In this document: one piece after another, positions 46,618-56,370 of the stretch | How the letters are laid out: every line of letters begins with the position of its first letter | Numbering within the stretch: the stretch's first letter is position 1 | Source: Burkholderiales bacterium RIFOXYD12_FULL_59_19 | GTDB taxonomy: Bacteria; Pseudomonadota; Gammaproteobacteria; Burkholderiales; Burkholderiaceae_C | Reading direction: 5' to 3' | Length of the DNA: 64,000 bases | Assembly: GCA_001771065.1 (NCBI GenBank) | Contig: MESQ01000038.1 | Coordinates: forward strand, 1 to 64,000 | Made by a program: the position numbers and the translations under genes | The notes under the pieces: model-generated | Told to the model about the DNA's origin: nothing | Seen by the model: the letters and a program-made list of their open reading frames with translations, nothing else | Database searches by the model: none

Positions 46618-47880
46618 ATGCATTTAAATGAACTCAAGGCACTGCACGTGTCAGAAGTCCTCAAACAAGCCGAAGATCTTGAGATCGAAAACACCGGCCG
46701 CATGCGCAAGCAGGAGTTGATGTTTGCCATCATTAAAAAGCGTGCCCGTGCCGGTGAGCAGATTTTTGCCGATGGTGTGCTGGAAATTTTGCCCGACGGT
46801 TTTGGTTTTTTGCGCAGCCCCGACACCAGCTACACCGCCAGCACCGACGACATCTACATCAGCCCCAGCCAGGTACGCCGCTTCAATCTGCACACCGGTG
46901 ACATGATCGAAGGCGAGGTACGCACCCCCAAGGACGGTGAGCGTTACTTTGCCTTGAACAAGCTCGAAAAGGTCAATGACGGCGGCCCCGAGGAAAACAA
47001 ACACAAGGTGATGTTTGAGAACCTGACACCGCTGTTCCCCAACGTGCAAATGCGCCTGGAACGCGACATCAAAGGCGAAGAAAACATCACCGGGCGCATC
47101 ATTGACATCATTGCACCCATCGGAAAAGGTCAGCGCGCACTGTTGGTAGCGCCACCCAAGAGCGGTAAAACGGTGATGATGCAGCACATCGCGCACGCCA
47201 TTTCTGCCAATTACCCTGACAGCCACATGATGGTGTTGCTGGTTGACGAGCGCCCGGAAGAAGTGACCGAAATGCAGCGCACCGTCAAGGGTGAGGTGAT
47301 TGCCTCCACCTTCGACGAACCCGCTGCCCGCCACGTGCACGTGGCTGAAATGGTGATCGAACGCGCCAAACGCCTGGTGGAACTGAAAAAAGACGTAGTC
47401 ATTTTGCTTGACTCGATCACCCGTCTGGCGCGTGCCTACAACAACGTGGTGCCGTCCTCCGGCAAGGTGTTGACCGGCGGTGTCGACTCCAACGCGCTGC
47501 AGCGCCCGAAACGCTTTTTGGGTGCCGCGCGTAATGTGGAAGAGGGCGGGTCCCTGACCATCATCGCCACGGCCCTGGTCGACACCGGCAGCCGCATGGA
47601 CGAGGTGATCTTTGAAGAGTTCAAGGGCACCGGCAACAGCGAAATTCACCTGGACCGGCGCCTGTACGAAAAGCGTGTGTTCCCGTCCATTCAACTCAAC
47701 CGCAGCGGCACCCGCCGCGAAGAGCTGTTGCTGGCCCCCGACATTCTGCAAAAAACACGCATCCTGCGCCAGTTTCTGTACAACATGGACGAAGTTGAAT
47801 CCATGGAAATGGTTCTCAAACAAATGCGTGCCACCAAAACCAACAGCGAGTTCTTCGACATGATGCGTCGGGGTGGCTGA
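46618..47880 (+). CDS. rho: Transcription termination factor Rho
   Basis: [50 protein letters not shown]. Confidence 0.99.
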   Translation: MHLNELKALHVSEVLKQAEDLEIENTGRMRKQELMFAIIKKRARAGEQIFADGVLEILPDGFGFLRSPDTSYTASTDDIYISPSQVRRFNLHTGDMIEGEVRTPKDGERYFALNKLEKVNDGGPEENKHKVMFENLTPLFPNVQMRLERDIKGEENITGRIIDIIAPIGKGQRALLVAPPKSGKTVMMQHIAHAISANYPDSHMMVLLVDERPEEVTEMQRTVKGEVIASTFDEPAARHVHVAEMVIERAKRLVELKKDVVILLDSITRLARAYNNVVPSSGKVLTGGVDSNALQRPKRFLGAARNVEEGGSLTIIATALVDTGSRMDEVIFEEFKGTGNSEIHLDRRLYEKRVFPSIQLNRSGTRREELLLAPDILQKTRILRQFLYNMDEVESMEMVLKQMRATKTNSEFFDMMRRGG

Positions 47881-47978
47881 TCTATAATCTAACGTTTTAG
47901 CGAAAAGTACGAACGGCTTTGAATTGCGCAATGGGTTGCGCAAGGGCTGGCGCGGCTAACGCAACTGATGGAGAAATC

Positions 47979-48236
47979 ATGAAAGACGGCATTCACCCCA
48001 ACTACCGCGAAATTTGTTTCCTGGACTCGTCCAATGGCTTCAAGTTCGTGACCCGCTCTTGCGCCAACGCCAAAGAAATGATCAAAATGGAAGACGGCCG
48101 TGAACTGCCGCTGTTCAAGCTCGATACCTCCAGCGAGTCGCACCCCTTCTATACCGGCACACAAAAATCCGTGGACAACATGGGTGGCCGCGTGGAACGC
48201 TTCCGCAACCGCTTCGGCAAAACTGCTGCCAAGTAA
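47979..48236 (+). CDS. rpmE2: 50S ribosomal protein L31 type B
   Basis: MKDGIHPNYREICFLDSSNGFKF. Confidence 0.97.
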   Translation: MKDGIHPNYREICFLDSSNGFKFVTRSCANAKEMIKMEDGRELPLFKLDTSSESHPFYTGTQKSVDNMGGRVERFRNRFGKTAAK

Positions 48237-48256
48237 GCAGAACTTAGCGCTTTGCC

Positions 48257-48290
48257 AAAGGCAGCCGGGTTATTCCGCGCTGCCTTTTTC
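48257..48290 (+). terminator. Rho-independent terminator after rpmE2
   Basis: AAAGGCAGC...GCTGCCTTTTTC. Confidence 0.8.
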
Positions 48291-48325
48291 TTTGCGTTAA
48301 CCGTCATCGTTTTTCATCACACCCC

Positions 48326-50062
48326 GTGAATCAGCCCACGCCTGCCATCGTCGCGCAAGCCGGCGTCAAGCGCTTGCCGCGCCTTGCGCTGCTGCTGTTT
48401 TGCCTGGCTTATGTGTTGCCTGGTTTCCTGGGGCGTGCACCCTGGAAGCGCGATGACATCAGCACCTTTGGCTACATGGCCGAACTGGCCCGTGGTGCTG
48501 CGCACTGGTGGCAGCCCACGCTGGCTGGTATGGTGCCGGAAGTCGATGCCTTGCTGCCCTATTGGCTGGGCGCCTGGGCGATTCAACTGGCCCCCGCCTG
48601 GCTAACACCGGAACTGGCGGCGCGCCTGCCCTTTGTGCTGCTGCTGGTGCTGGCGCTGGTCGCCACATGGTATGGCACCTACTACCTGGCGCGCAGCCCG
48701 ATGGCGCAGCCGGTGGCTTTTGCCTTTGGTGGCGAGGCGCAGCCCACCGATTACGCGCGCGCCATTGCCGACGGCGGTTTGCTCGCCTTCATCGCCTGCC
48801 TGGGATTGGCCCAACTGGCCCATGAGACCACGCCGGCACTGACACAACTGTGTTTTACCGCCCTGCTGTTTTACGCCACCGCTGCTTTACCCTACCGTCC
48901 GCTGGCCCCGGGCTTTAGCGCCGGTGTGGCGCTGCTTGGGCTCACGCTGTCCGGGGCACCCTCACTCGCGCTGGCTTTGGGCCTGGGCTGCGCCATCCTC
49001 TACCTGCTGGCACCGCCGTCAGGCCATCTGAATGCACAGCACAAGAAGATCAGGGCAGCGGGCTTGGTGCTGCTGACACTGGCTTCTGCGGCTTTGGCTA
49101 CCGCGCTCAATTTGTGGCGCTGGCGCATTGAACTGCCCCGGGCAGATGCGGCGCAATGGCAAGCCTTGGGCCAGCTTTTTTTGTGGTTCACCTGGCCAGC
49201 CTGGCCACTTGCCCTCTGGACGCTGTGGCGCTGGCGCCGACAGCTTTTGCGGGCGCATTTCACCGGCTTGCATCTGTGGTTACCGGTCTGGTTTGTGGCG
49301 GTAGCCAGCGCAGCCACCTTGACCACCGCTGCGGCCGACCGCTCACTGCTGCTGGCCTTGCCTGCCCTGGCTGCCTTGGCCGCCTTTGCCTTGCCTACGC
49401 TGAGTCGCAGTGTGGGCGCGCTGATTGACTGGTTCACCCTGATTTTTTTCACCGGCTGTGCCCTGGTGATCTGGGTGGTATGGATTTCAATGCAAACGGG
49501 TTACCCGGCACAACCGGCTGCCAACGTGGCGCGGCTGGTGCCGGGCTTTGCGCACAGCTTTTCGCTGGCACCATTTTTGATGGCAGTAGCCGCCAGCATG
49601 GTATGGACCTGGCTGGTCAAATGGCGTGTCGGACGACATCAGGCAGCGATCTGGAAAAGCGTGGTGTTACCGGCCGGTGGCGCTGCCCTGAGCTGGCTGT
49701 TGCTCATGACCCTCTGGTTGCCACTGCTGGACTTTGCCCGCAGCTACACCCCGATGGTGCAATTGGTCACCGCCGCCATGCCGCCGTCACCCGGCTGCGT
49801 GGCAAGCTTGGGTTTGAACCGCGGTCAAATTACCGCCTTTCGGTTCCACGGACGGCTTGAACTCCAGGCGCTCGCTTCCAACAGCACCTGCCAATGGCTG
49901 ATCGCAGACATCGACACGGCACGCCAACACCCGGAAATCATTCCCGATACGATGTGGCAACTGCGTCGCTCAATGGGTCATCCGGCCGAACGGAAAGACT
50001 CACTGTGGCTGTATCAGCGCCAGCTGGCGGCACCACCCGCTGCGACGGAAAAACAAGGCTGA
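48326..50062 (+). CDS. Polytopic membrane glycosyltransferase-like (ArnT/GT39-like) protein
   Basis: 578 aa, GTG start, many TM segments, early GRAPWKRDDISTFGYMAE motif. Confidence 0.75.
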   Translation: MNQPTPAIVAQAGVKRLPRLALLLFCLAYVLPGFLGRAPWKRDDISTFGYMAELARGAAHWWQPTLAGMVPEVDALLPYWLGAWAIQLAPAWLTPELAARLPFVLLLVLALVATWYGTYYLARSPMAQPVAFAFGGEAQPTDYARAIADGGLLAFIACLGLAQLAHETTPALTQLCFTALLFYATAALPYRPLAPGFSAGVALLGLTLSGAPSLALALGLGCAILYLLAPPSGHLNAQHKKIRAAGLVLLTLASAALATALNLWRWRIELPRADAAQWQALGQLFLWFTWPAWPLALWTLWRWRRQLLRAHFTGLHLWLPVWFVAVASAATLTTAAADRSLLLALPALAALAAFALPTLSRSVGALIDWFTLIFFTGCALVIWVVWISMQTGYPAQPAANVARLVPGFAHSFSLAPFLMAVAASMVWTWLVKWRVGRHQAAIWKSVVLPAGGAALSWLLLMTLWLPLLDFARSYTPMVQLVTAAMPPSPGCVASLGLNRGQITAFRFHGRLELQALASNSTCQWLIADIDTARQHPEIIPDTMWQLRRSMGHPAERKDSLWLYQRQLAAPPAATEKQG

Positions 50063-51353
50063 ATACAGAACCCTGACCCAGCCTGCTCTCAATCGACAAG
50101 TTGGCCCCATGGCGCTGCGCCACATGTTTGACGATGGCCAAACCCAGGCCGGTACCGCCGGTTTCACGCGAACGGCTGCGGTCCACGCGGTAAAAACGCT
50201 CCGTCAGGCGACCCAGGTGTTCAGCGGCAATACCTGGCCCGGTGTCGGTCACCGAAAAGACCAGGCCATCGTCCGCGCATGGCCGAACACTCACGATGAT
50301 GTGCCCGCCTGGCGGGGTGTAGCGCACGGCGTTGCTGACCAAATTGCCCATCGCACTGAGCAACTCGCTGGCCGTGCCTGCCAAAAACCCGTCAAAAGCA
50401 CAGTCAAAGACAAACTGATGGTCGGTCTTGTCGACCTCCCCCAACACCTGAGACAGCGACCTTGCATCATTTTCAAGCTGGCGCATCACGGTCGGCACGG
50501 ACACCCGTGCGTCGGTCCCCGGCGGGGCGCTGCCTTCGAGTTTTGACAACGTCAGCAAATCACTCACCAGGGTCTGCATGCGGTCGGCCTGCTGCGCCAT
50601 CAGCGCCAGATACTGTTGCCGTTCGGACTCTTCCAGGTGCAGCGTTTGCAAGGTTTCCACAAAACCGGCCAGCACCGTCAGCGGGGTCCGAATTTCGTGC
50701 GACACATTGGCCACAAAATCGCGCCGCATGGCCTCCGCCTGCTCCAGCACGGTAATGTCGCGCGACAACAGCAACTTACGCCCGTCACCATAAGGATGGA
50801 TCTGGACCGACAAGGTGACCGGCCTTGTGGGGCTACTTTCACGCCCCGGCATGGTCATACTGCTGCCGAAGTCGCCACTTGCCAGGTAACTGGCAAAAGC
50901 CGGATCACGCACCAGATTGCCAATGGTCTGCATCAGGTCACGCTGAAGATCGAGGCCAAAATGTGCGGCCGAAGTCTGGTTGCACCACTCAATGCGCGCC
51001 TCGCCGTCGAGCAACATGACGCCGTTGGGCGACACCTGCAATGCCGATAGAAAGTCATTCAGTCTGGCCTGGCTTTCAAGGGTCTGGCGTTCCCGATCAC
51101 GCAGCATGCGCCTTACCCGAGTCGTGATGTCACCCCAAACGCCAGCGACCGGACCGCTCTCTGCACCGCCGCCCAAACGCAGCCAGCTGAGAAATTGTCC
51201 GGCACGCGCACTGTCAAACAACATCCAGGACGATGCGGCAATGACCAGACCGATCGACATGGCATGGCTTTTGGGCCACAGCGTATCGACCCAGACACCC
51301 AACAGCGCACTGATCGACAAGTAGCCCAAAAAAAGAAAAAACCGGCCCAGCAT
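49938..51353 (-). CDS. phoR: Phosphate regulon sensor histidine kinase
   Basis: PAS, FVANVSHEIRTPLTVLAGFVETL, downstream of phoB. Confidence 0.95.
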   Translation of the reverse strand: MLGRFFLFLGYLSISALLGVWVDTLWPKSHAMSIGLVIAASSWMLFDSARAGQFLSWLRLGGGAESGPVAGVWGDITTRVRRMLRDRERQTLESQARLNDFLSALQVSPNGVMLLDGEARIEWCNQTSAAHFGLDLQRDLMQTIGNLVRDPAFASYLASGDFGSSMTMPGRESSPTRPVTLSVQIHPYGDGRKLLLSRDITVLEQAEAMRRDFVANVSHEIRTPLTVLAGFVETLQTLHLEESERQQYLALMAQQADRMQTLVSDLLTLSKLEGSAPPGTDARVSVPTVMRQLENDARSLSQVLGEVDKTDHQFVFDCAFDGFLAGTASELLSAMGNLVSNAVRYTPPGGHIIVSVRPCADDGLVFSVTDTGPGIAAEHLGRLTERFYRVDRSRSRETGGTGLGLAIVKHVAQRHGANLSIESRLGQGSVFSLVFPSQRVVPPAGADTATVSLSVRPDDPLSDAVATSYRE

Positions 51354-51366
51354 GAACGCGCCAGAC

Positions 51367-52074
51367 TCAGGCCGGCTTTGCCAGCGCGGCGGCCACGGTC
51401 AAGCGATAACCGGCACCACGCACGGTTTCAATCATCTGTGCGGCCACACCCAGCGCTTCACGCAAACGCTTCACATGCACATCGACCGTGCGTTCTTCAA
51501 TGAAAACATGGTCGCCCCAGACCTTGTCAAGCAATTGTGAGCGGCTGTGAACACGCTCGGCATGGGTCATCAGGTAATGCAACAGCTTGAACTCAGTCGG
51601 CCCCAGTTTCAGCATTTGATCCTGAAACACCACGCGGTAGGTGGCGGCATCCAGACTCAGTTCACCAAGCACCACCAGCCCCTCATCCCGTTCCGGCGCG
51701 CGTCGGCGCAGCACGGCACGAATACGCGCCAGCAATTCCTTGGTGGAAAATGGTTTGGCAATGTAGTCATCGGCACCCGCATCCAGACCCGCCACCCGAT
51801 CCACCTCGTCGCCACGCGCAGTCAACATGATGATCGGAATCGCCTTGGTACGGGGGCGACCACGCCAACGCCGGGCCAAGGTCAAACCACTCTCACCGGG
51901 CAACATCCAGTCGAGCAAAATCACATCGGGCAAGACCGCATCCAGCTCGGCCTGCGCCGTGGCACTGTCCATGGCCCAGATCGGGCGAAAGCCGTTGTGC
52001 CGCAGGTTGACTGAAATCAGCTCGGCAATGGCGGGCTCATCTTCAACAATCAGCACACCTGGCAAACGTCTCAT
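51367..52074 (-). CDS. phoB: Phosphate regulon response regulator
   Basis: OmpR-type REC and winged helix; LIVEDEPAIAELI; adjacent phoR and phoU. Confidence 0.96.
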   Translation of the reverse strand: MRRLPGVLIVEDEPAIAELISVNLRHNGFRPIWAMDSATAQAELDAVLPDVILLDWMLPGESGLTLARRWRGRPRTKAIPIIMLTARGDEVDRVAGLDAGADDYIAKPFSTKELLARIRAVLRRRAPERDEGLVVLGELSLDAATYRVVFQDQMLKLGPTEFKLLHYLMTHAERVHSRSQLLDKVWGDHVFIEERTVDVHVKRLREALGVAAQMIETVRGAGYRLTVAAALAKPA

Positions 52075-52772
52075 TTCACCACCGACTCAATGTGTGCCAT
52101 CGGCGCATGCCGCACATCGGCCCCTTTGACAATGTAGATAATCAATTCGGCAATATTTTTGGCGTGATCCCCAATACGCTCAATCGCTTTCGCCAAAAAC
52201 AGCAAGTCAAGGCTGGGCGAGATCATGCGCGGGTCTTCCATCATGTAGGTGATGAGCTTGCGAACAAAGCCGTCAAACTCCTGGTCAATCAGGTTGTCTT
52301 CCTTGAGGATCGCCAGCGCCGCGGTGGTGTCAAGACGGGCAAAGGCATCAAGTGCTTTGCGCAACAGGCCCGAAGCCATGTCGGATGCCACGCGCAACTC
52401 CAGCGACGGCAGAGAACGCGGGGCGCCGCTTTGAATGATGGAGCGCACCATGCGGGCAATTTTTTCGGCCTCATCACCCACCCGCTCTAGGTTGGCGGTG
52501 GCTTTGGAGATCGCAATCAAGAGGCGTAAATCACGCGCCGTGGGCTGGCGCCGGGCAATGATGCTGGAGAGCTCCCGGTCAATGTCCACCTCCATCGCGT
52601 TCACCCGGGCCTCGGCTGCCGTGACCTGGTCTGCCACCTCCACACTGAACTGCGACAAGGCGTAAATAGCTTGCCGAATCTGCGACTCGACCAGTCCGCC
52701 GAGTTCCATCACACGGGTCGACACCGCATTGAGTTCGCTGTCAAACTGGCTTGATAAATGTTTATCGCTCAT
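52071..52772 (-). CDS. phoU: Phosphate signalling protein PhoU (copy 1)
   Basis: 233 aa; LERVGDEAEKIARMV, IERIGDHAKNIAELIIYIVKG. Confidence 0.95.
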   Translation of the reverse strand: MSDKHLSSQFDSELNAVSTRVMELGGLVESQIRQAIYALSQFSVEVADQVTAAEARVNAMEVDIDRELSSIIARRQPTARDLRLLIAISKATANLERVGDEAEKIARMVRSIIQSGAPRSLPSLELRVASDMASGLLRKALDAFARLDTTAALAILKEDNLIDQEFDGFVRKLITYMMEDPRMISPSLDLLFLAKAIERIGDHAKNIAELIIYIVKGADVRHAPMAHIESVVK

Positions 52773-52886
52773 GTAAATTCCTTGTTGTCCTTGTTGCTAA
52801 ACCGAAACATGCCGGTCACGTCGTCTGCTGTTTCCTGAAGCGTGGGCTTCAGGAAAATATTGCCGGTTTACTCATACATGGCGAGT

Positions 52887-53069
52887 TCACCCAAAAAAAC
52901 TGCTGGCGAAAAAATCGACATCACCCTTCGACTGCTGGACCTTGTGTTTGGCTGCCGGAATAAAAAAACTGATTGAAATCACGTCACCTGCGACACCCAG
53001 CACCAGCACCGGCACCAGCACATTGTCATCTTTTACTTGTGTCCTGACTGCAAAGAAAATGGTACCCAT
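52887..53069 (-). CDS. Possible small hydrophobic hypothetical protein
   Basis: MGTIFFAVRTQVKDDNVLVPVLVLGVAGDVISISFFIPAAKHKVQQSKGDVDFFASSFFG; no antisense gene to explain it. Confidence 0.35.
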   Translation of the reverse strand: MGTIFFAVRTQVKDDNVLVPVLVLGVAGDVISISFFIPAAKHKVQQSKGDVDFFASSFFG

Positions 53070-53257
53070 CACTTAAGCCCAGTGGCGGCCAATCCAAGCC
53101 TGATCAAACTATTTTTAATGAGGAATCCTCGGGTTGAATGGAACAACTGATGAACCATATTTGAGTCGATAGCCGGTAATTTACGACCAAAATAAGTCAA
53201 CTTTGTGACAAGTCCGCCATTTTTTTGGTGCATCGAAACGAATCCATCATCATTTAA

Positions 53258-53275
53258 TTGTCATTGAACTGTCAT
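53258..53275 (+). promoter_or_regulatory. Candidate PHO box
   Basis: TTGTCATTGAACTGTCAT: two TGTCAT half-sites 11 bp start to start. Confidence 0.7.
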
Positions 53276-53403
53276 CAAAACAGGTTCTGCGTCGGCTATG
53301 CTTGACAAGCCGAGAATATCCACGGTTCCCAGCTCTGCCATGCTTTTGATCGATCGCCCGCAATGTCTGGACCATCTGTAACCATATCGAATGGAATTGA
53401 ACC

Positions 53404-53688
53404 ATGCTTGCCATCAAAAAAGCCCGCAATCTGATCGAAAACAACCCCAACGACGACGCCGCGAAAATCATCTCGGCGCTGGTGCTGGCACTTGAAAGTG
53501 GAACCACCATTTCGGTCGAACAACTTTATTCGTTGGATGACAAACGCTTTGAGCTGGCACTTGAAATACTGAACGAGTGGCGACTCGACCGGCACTACGC
53601 CAGCAAACTGCGCCTGCTCGACTCCAGCGTCGTGGCACAGGGTTTGGTCAACGCTGCCCCGGCTGGGTCAGCCCCAAAGTCCGTCTGA
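53404..53688 (+). CDS. Hypothetical protein, first gene of ppk2 cluster
   Basis: 94 aa ORF downstream of PHO-box-like site and just upstream of ppk2. Confidence 0.7.
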   Translation: MLAIKKARNLIENNPNDDAAKIISALVLALESGTTISVEQLYSLDDKRFELALEILNEWRLDRHYASKLRLLDSSVVAQGLVNAAPAGSAPKSV

Positions 53689-53697
53689 GCTTAAACA

Positions 53698-54639
53698 GTG
53701 CAAAACACGCGGGAGTCAAATTTGGATTTGAACGAAGAAAAACTGGTCCAACGCATTCGCCGCGACCTGGCAGACAGTAACGACGAAGAGTTTGAACTCG
53801 AACTCGAAGACCGCAACCTCGATGAGCTGGGCGAGAGTACGCTGGACGTGGAGTCCGAGGAATACAGAAACAGCAGAAAACTTTATTTTCGCGAGCTGTT
53901 CCGGCTCCAGGGTGAGTTGGTCAAGCTGCAGGACTGGGTGGTCAAGACCGGCCAGAAAATTGTGATCTTGTTCGAGGGCCGCGACGCCGCCGGTAAGGGC
54001 GGCACCATCAAGCGCATCACGCAGCGGCTTAACCCCCGGGTCTGCCGCGTCGCGGCACTGCCCGCACCCAACGCCCGCGAGCAAACCCAGTGGTATTTCC
54101 AGCGCTATGTGGCGCACCTTCCTGGTGCCGGTGAAATGGTGTTGTTTGACCGCAGCTGGTACAACCGGGCGGGTGTGGAGCGGGTCATGGGGTTTTGCTC
54201 GGACGAGCAGTACGAGGAATTTTTTCGCTCGGTGCCCGAGTTTGAAAAAATGCTGTTGCGCTCTGGCATCAAACTGATCAAGTACTGGTTTTCAATTTCT
54301 GATGAAGAGCAGCAGATCCGGTTTTTGGGGCGCATTCATGACCCGCTGAAACAATGGAAACTAAGCCCGATGGACATGGAGTCGCGCCGCCGCTGGGAGG
54401 AATACACCAAGGCCAAGGAAGTCATGTTCGCGCGCACCCACATTCCGGAATCGCCCTGGTGGGTGGTGCAGGCGGATGACAAGAAAAAAGCGCGTCTCAA
54501 TTGCATTCACCACTTGCTGAACCAGTTCGAATACCACGAAATTTCCCATCCGCCCATCATGTTGCCGCCGCGCGAGCGCAACGACGATTACGTGCGCCTG
54601 CCTGTACCCAATGAAATTCTGGTGCCGGAAGTCTATTAA
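53698..54639 (+). CDS. ppk2: Polyphosphate kinase 2
   Basis: IVILFEGRDAAGKGGTIKRITQRLNPR, FDRSWYNRAGVERVMGF; GTG start. Confidence 0.96.
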   Translation: MQNTRESNLDLNEEKLVQRIRRDLADSNDEEFELELEDRNLDELGESTLDVESEEYRNSRKLYFRELFRLQGELVKLQDWVVKTGQKIVILFEGRDAAGKGGTIKRITQRLNPRVCRVAALPAPNAREQTQWYFQRYVAHLPGAGEMVLFDRSWYNRAGVERVMGFCSDEQYEEFFRSVPEFEKMLLRSGIKLIKYWFSISDEEQQIRFLGRIHDPLKQWKLSPMDMESRRRWEEYTKAKEVMFARTHIPESPWWVVQADDKKKARLNCIHHLLNQFEYHEISHPPIMLPPRERNDDYVRLPVPNEILVPEVY

Positions 54640-54650
54640 GGAACGATCAC

Positions 54651-54956
54651 ATGACCAACACTGACCCCATCACGTCTGGGGCCGGACCTGACGCGGTGGT
54701 CTCTACGCCATCAAACACCCGGTTAAAACCCAGGAAATCAAAAAAGGTGCGCGAAAGCTTTACCCTGCCCATGTTGGAATTCCTGATGCTGAAAACACTC
54801 AAGCTGCGCAGCAGCAAGCTTGGCAGTCCGGTGAAAAAAAAAAATGTGCTGGTGCGCGCCGGCATCCATGCGCTGGCGGCCATGTCCGATACCCGCTTTC
54901 TGGCGGTGCTCAACACCGTGTCATCCAGCAAAAATACACGCGCATCGAAAGACTGA
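54651..54956 (+). CDS. Conserved hypothetical protein, ribbon-helix-helix-like; paralogue of the 63438 ORF
   Basis: KVRESFTLPMLEFLMLKTLKLRSSKLGSPVKKKNVLVRAGIHALAAMSDTRFLAVL; 11 nt after ppk2 stop. Confidence 0.8.
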   Translation: MTNTDPITSGAGPDAVVSTPSNTRLKPRKSKKVRESFTLPMLEFLMLKTLKLRSSKLGSPVKKKNVLVRAGIHALAAMSDTRFLAVLNTVSSSKNTRASKD

Positions 54957-54971
54957 GTGCCAGCACCTGAC

Positions 54972-55125
54972 TCAGGCTTTCTTCAGTAACCCGATCACTT
55001 CGGCATCTTCAAACTGATCGAAGTATTGGTAACACTGCCCCTGCGCACGGGAGTACGCGGGCGCTTCCAGCAAATCCTCTCGGCGACCAATTGGGCTACC
55101 CGGGCCATTGTGTCGGGCGCATGCC
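54972..55125 (-). pseudogene. Frameshifted 3' remnant of a phosphoribosyltransferase gene
   Basis: AYSRAQGQCYQYFDQFEDAEVIGLLKKA in one frame and APDTMARVAQLVAERICW in another match PPFFQAVGQFYQHFDQVDDDEVIEILKKS and APADTLAVVTELADEVVCL of the intact gene at 59808-60449. Confidence 0.8.
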
Positions 55126-55173
55126 CGCCAGCGCTTGAGCCGGTCAGCCCTCGATTGTTCAAAACTTGCGAAA

Positions 55174-55191
55174 ATGTCACGCAATTGTCAC
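55174..55191 (+). promoter_or_regulatory. Candidate PHO box upstream of pstS
   Basis: ATGTCACGCAATTGTCAC, 11-bp spaced TGTCAC repeats; TACACT -10-like at 55202. Confidence 0.8.
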
Positions 55192-55246
55192 ACTCGCTTC
55201 ATACACTTCCCATTGTGGATTTGAATCAACAACCGAAAGGACTCAC

Positions 55247-56278
55247 ATGAACCTGAAACGTACCCTGCTCAAGACCGTGGCCGCTGCCGCATTTGCCTCC
55301 ATGGCCATGGGCTCTGCCCTGGCTGCTGACATCACCGGCGCTGGCGCAACCTTCCCGTTTCCGGTCTACGCCAAGTGGGCCGAGGCTTACAAGAACGAAA
55401 CCGGTACCGGCCTGAACTACCAGTCGATCGGTTCGTCGGGCGGTCTGAAGCAGATCCGCGCCAAGACCGTGACCTTCGGTGCCTCCGATGCACCGGTCAA
55501 GGGCGAAGACCTGGACAAGGACGGCATGGTCCAGTTCCCAGCCATCATCGGCGGCACTGTGCCTGTGATCAACCTCGAAGGCTTCAAGCCGGGTGAACTG
55601 CGTGTGACCGGCCCCGTGCTGGCCGACATGTTCCTGGGCAACATCACCAAGTGGAACGACGCCAAGCTGGCCGCCCTGAACCCTGGCAAGAAACTGCCTG
55701 ACGATTCAATCACCATCGTGCACCGCGCCGACGGTTCGGGCACCACCTTCAACTGGACCGACTACCTGACCGCCGTGAGCAAGGACTGGGCCGACAAGGT
55801 GGGCAAGGGCGCCGCCGTCAAATGGCCTGCCGCTTCGTCCGTGGGTGGCAAGGGCAACGAAGGCGTGGCCGCCAACGTGAACCGCGTCAAGGGTGCACTC
55901 GGTTACGTGGAATACGCCTATGTGAAGAAGAACAAGATGAACTTCATGCAGTTGCAGAACGCTGATGGCAAGTACGTCAGCCCCGACGACAAGGCCTTCG
56001 CCGCAGCCGCTGCCAGCGCCGACTGGTTCAGCGTACCCGGCATGGGAATCTCCATGGTGAATGCCAAGGGTGCCGACAGCTGGCCCGTGAGCACTGCTTC
56101 GTTCATCCTGATGTACAAGCAACCCGCAGACAAGGCGGCTTCGGCTGAAGCGCTCAAGTTCTTCGACTGGGCCTTCAAGAGTGGCAAGCAGATGGCTGCC
56201 GACCTTGACTACGTGGCGTTGCCAGACAGCCTGACGAACCAGATCCGCTCCAAGGTCTGGTCGCAGATCGCCAAGTAA
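55247..56278 (+). CDS. pstS: Phosphate ABC transporter substrate-binding protein
   Basis: ITGAGATFPFPVYAKWAEAYKNETGTGLNYQSIGSSGGLKQI. Confidence 0.98.
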   Translation: MNLKRTLLKTVAAAAFASMAMGSALAADITGAGATFPFPVYAKWAEAYKNETGTGLNYQSIGSSGGLKQIRAKTVTFGASDAPVKGEDLDKDGMVQFPAIIGGTVPVINLEGFKPGELRVTGPVLADMFLGNITKWNDAKLAALNPGKKLPDDSITIVHRADGSGTTFNWTDYLTAVSKDWADKVGKGAAVKWPAASSVGGKGNEGVAANVNRVKGALGYVEYAYVKKNKMNFMQLQNADGKYVSPDDKAFAAAAASADWFSVPGMGISMVNAKGADSWPVSTASFILMYKQPADKAASAEALKFFDWAFKSGKQMAADLDYVALPDSLTNQIRSKVWSQIAK

Positions 56279-56370
56279 CCGCTTTTGACTCGCGACATTC
56301 GCCGGTTGGCATGGTGCCAACCGGCGAATGTTGTATTGAAGGTGTCCGGAGTATCCTAACGGAAGTCAAC

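Noticed and set aside
46651-47943. 430-aa minus-strand ORF
   Set aside because: Antisense to rho; composition is a shadow of the rho codons.
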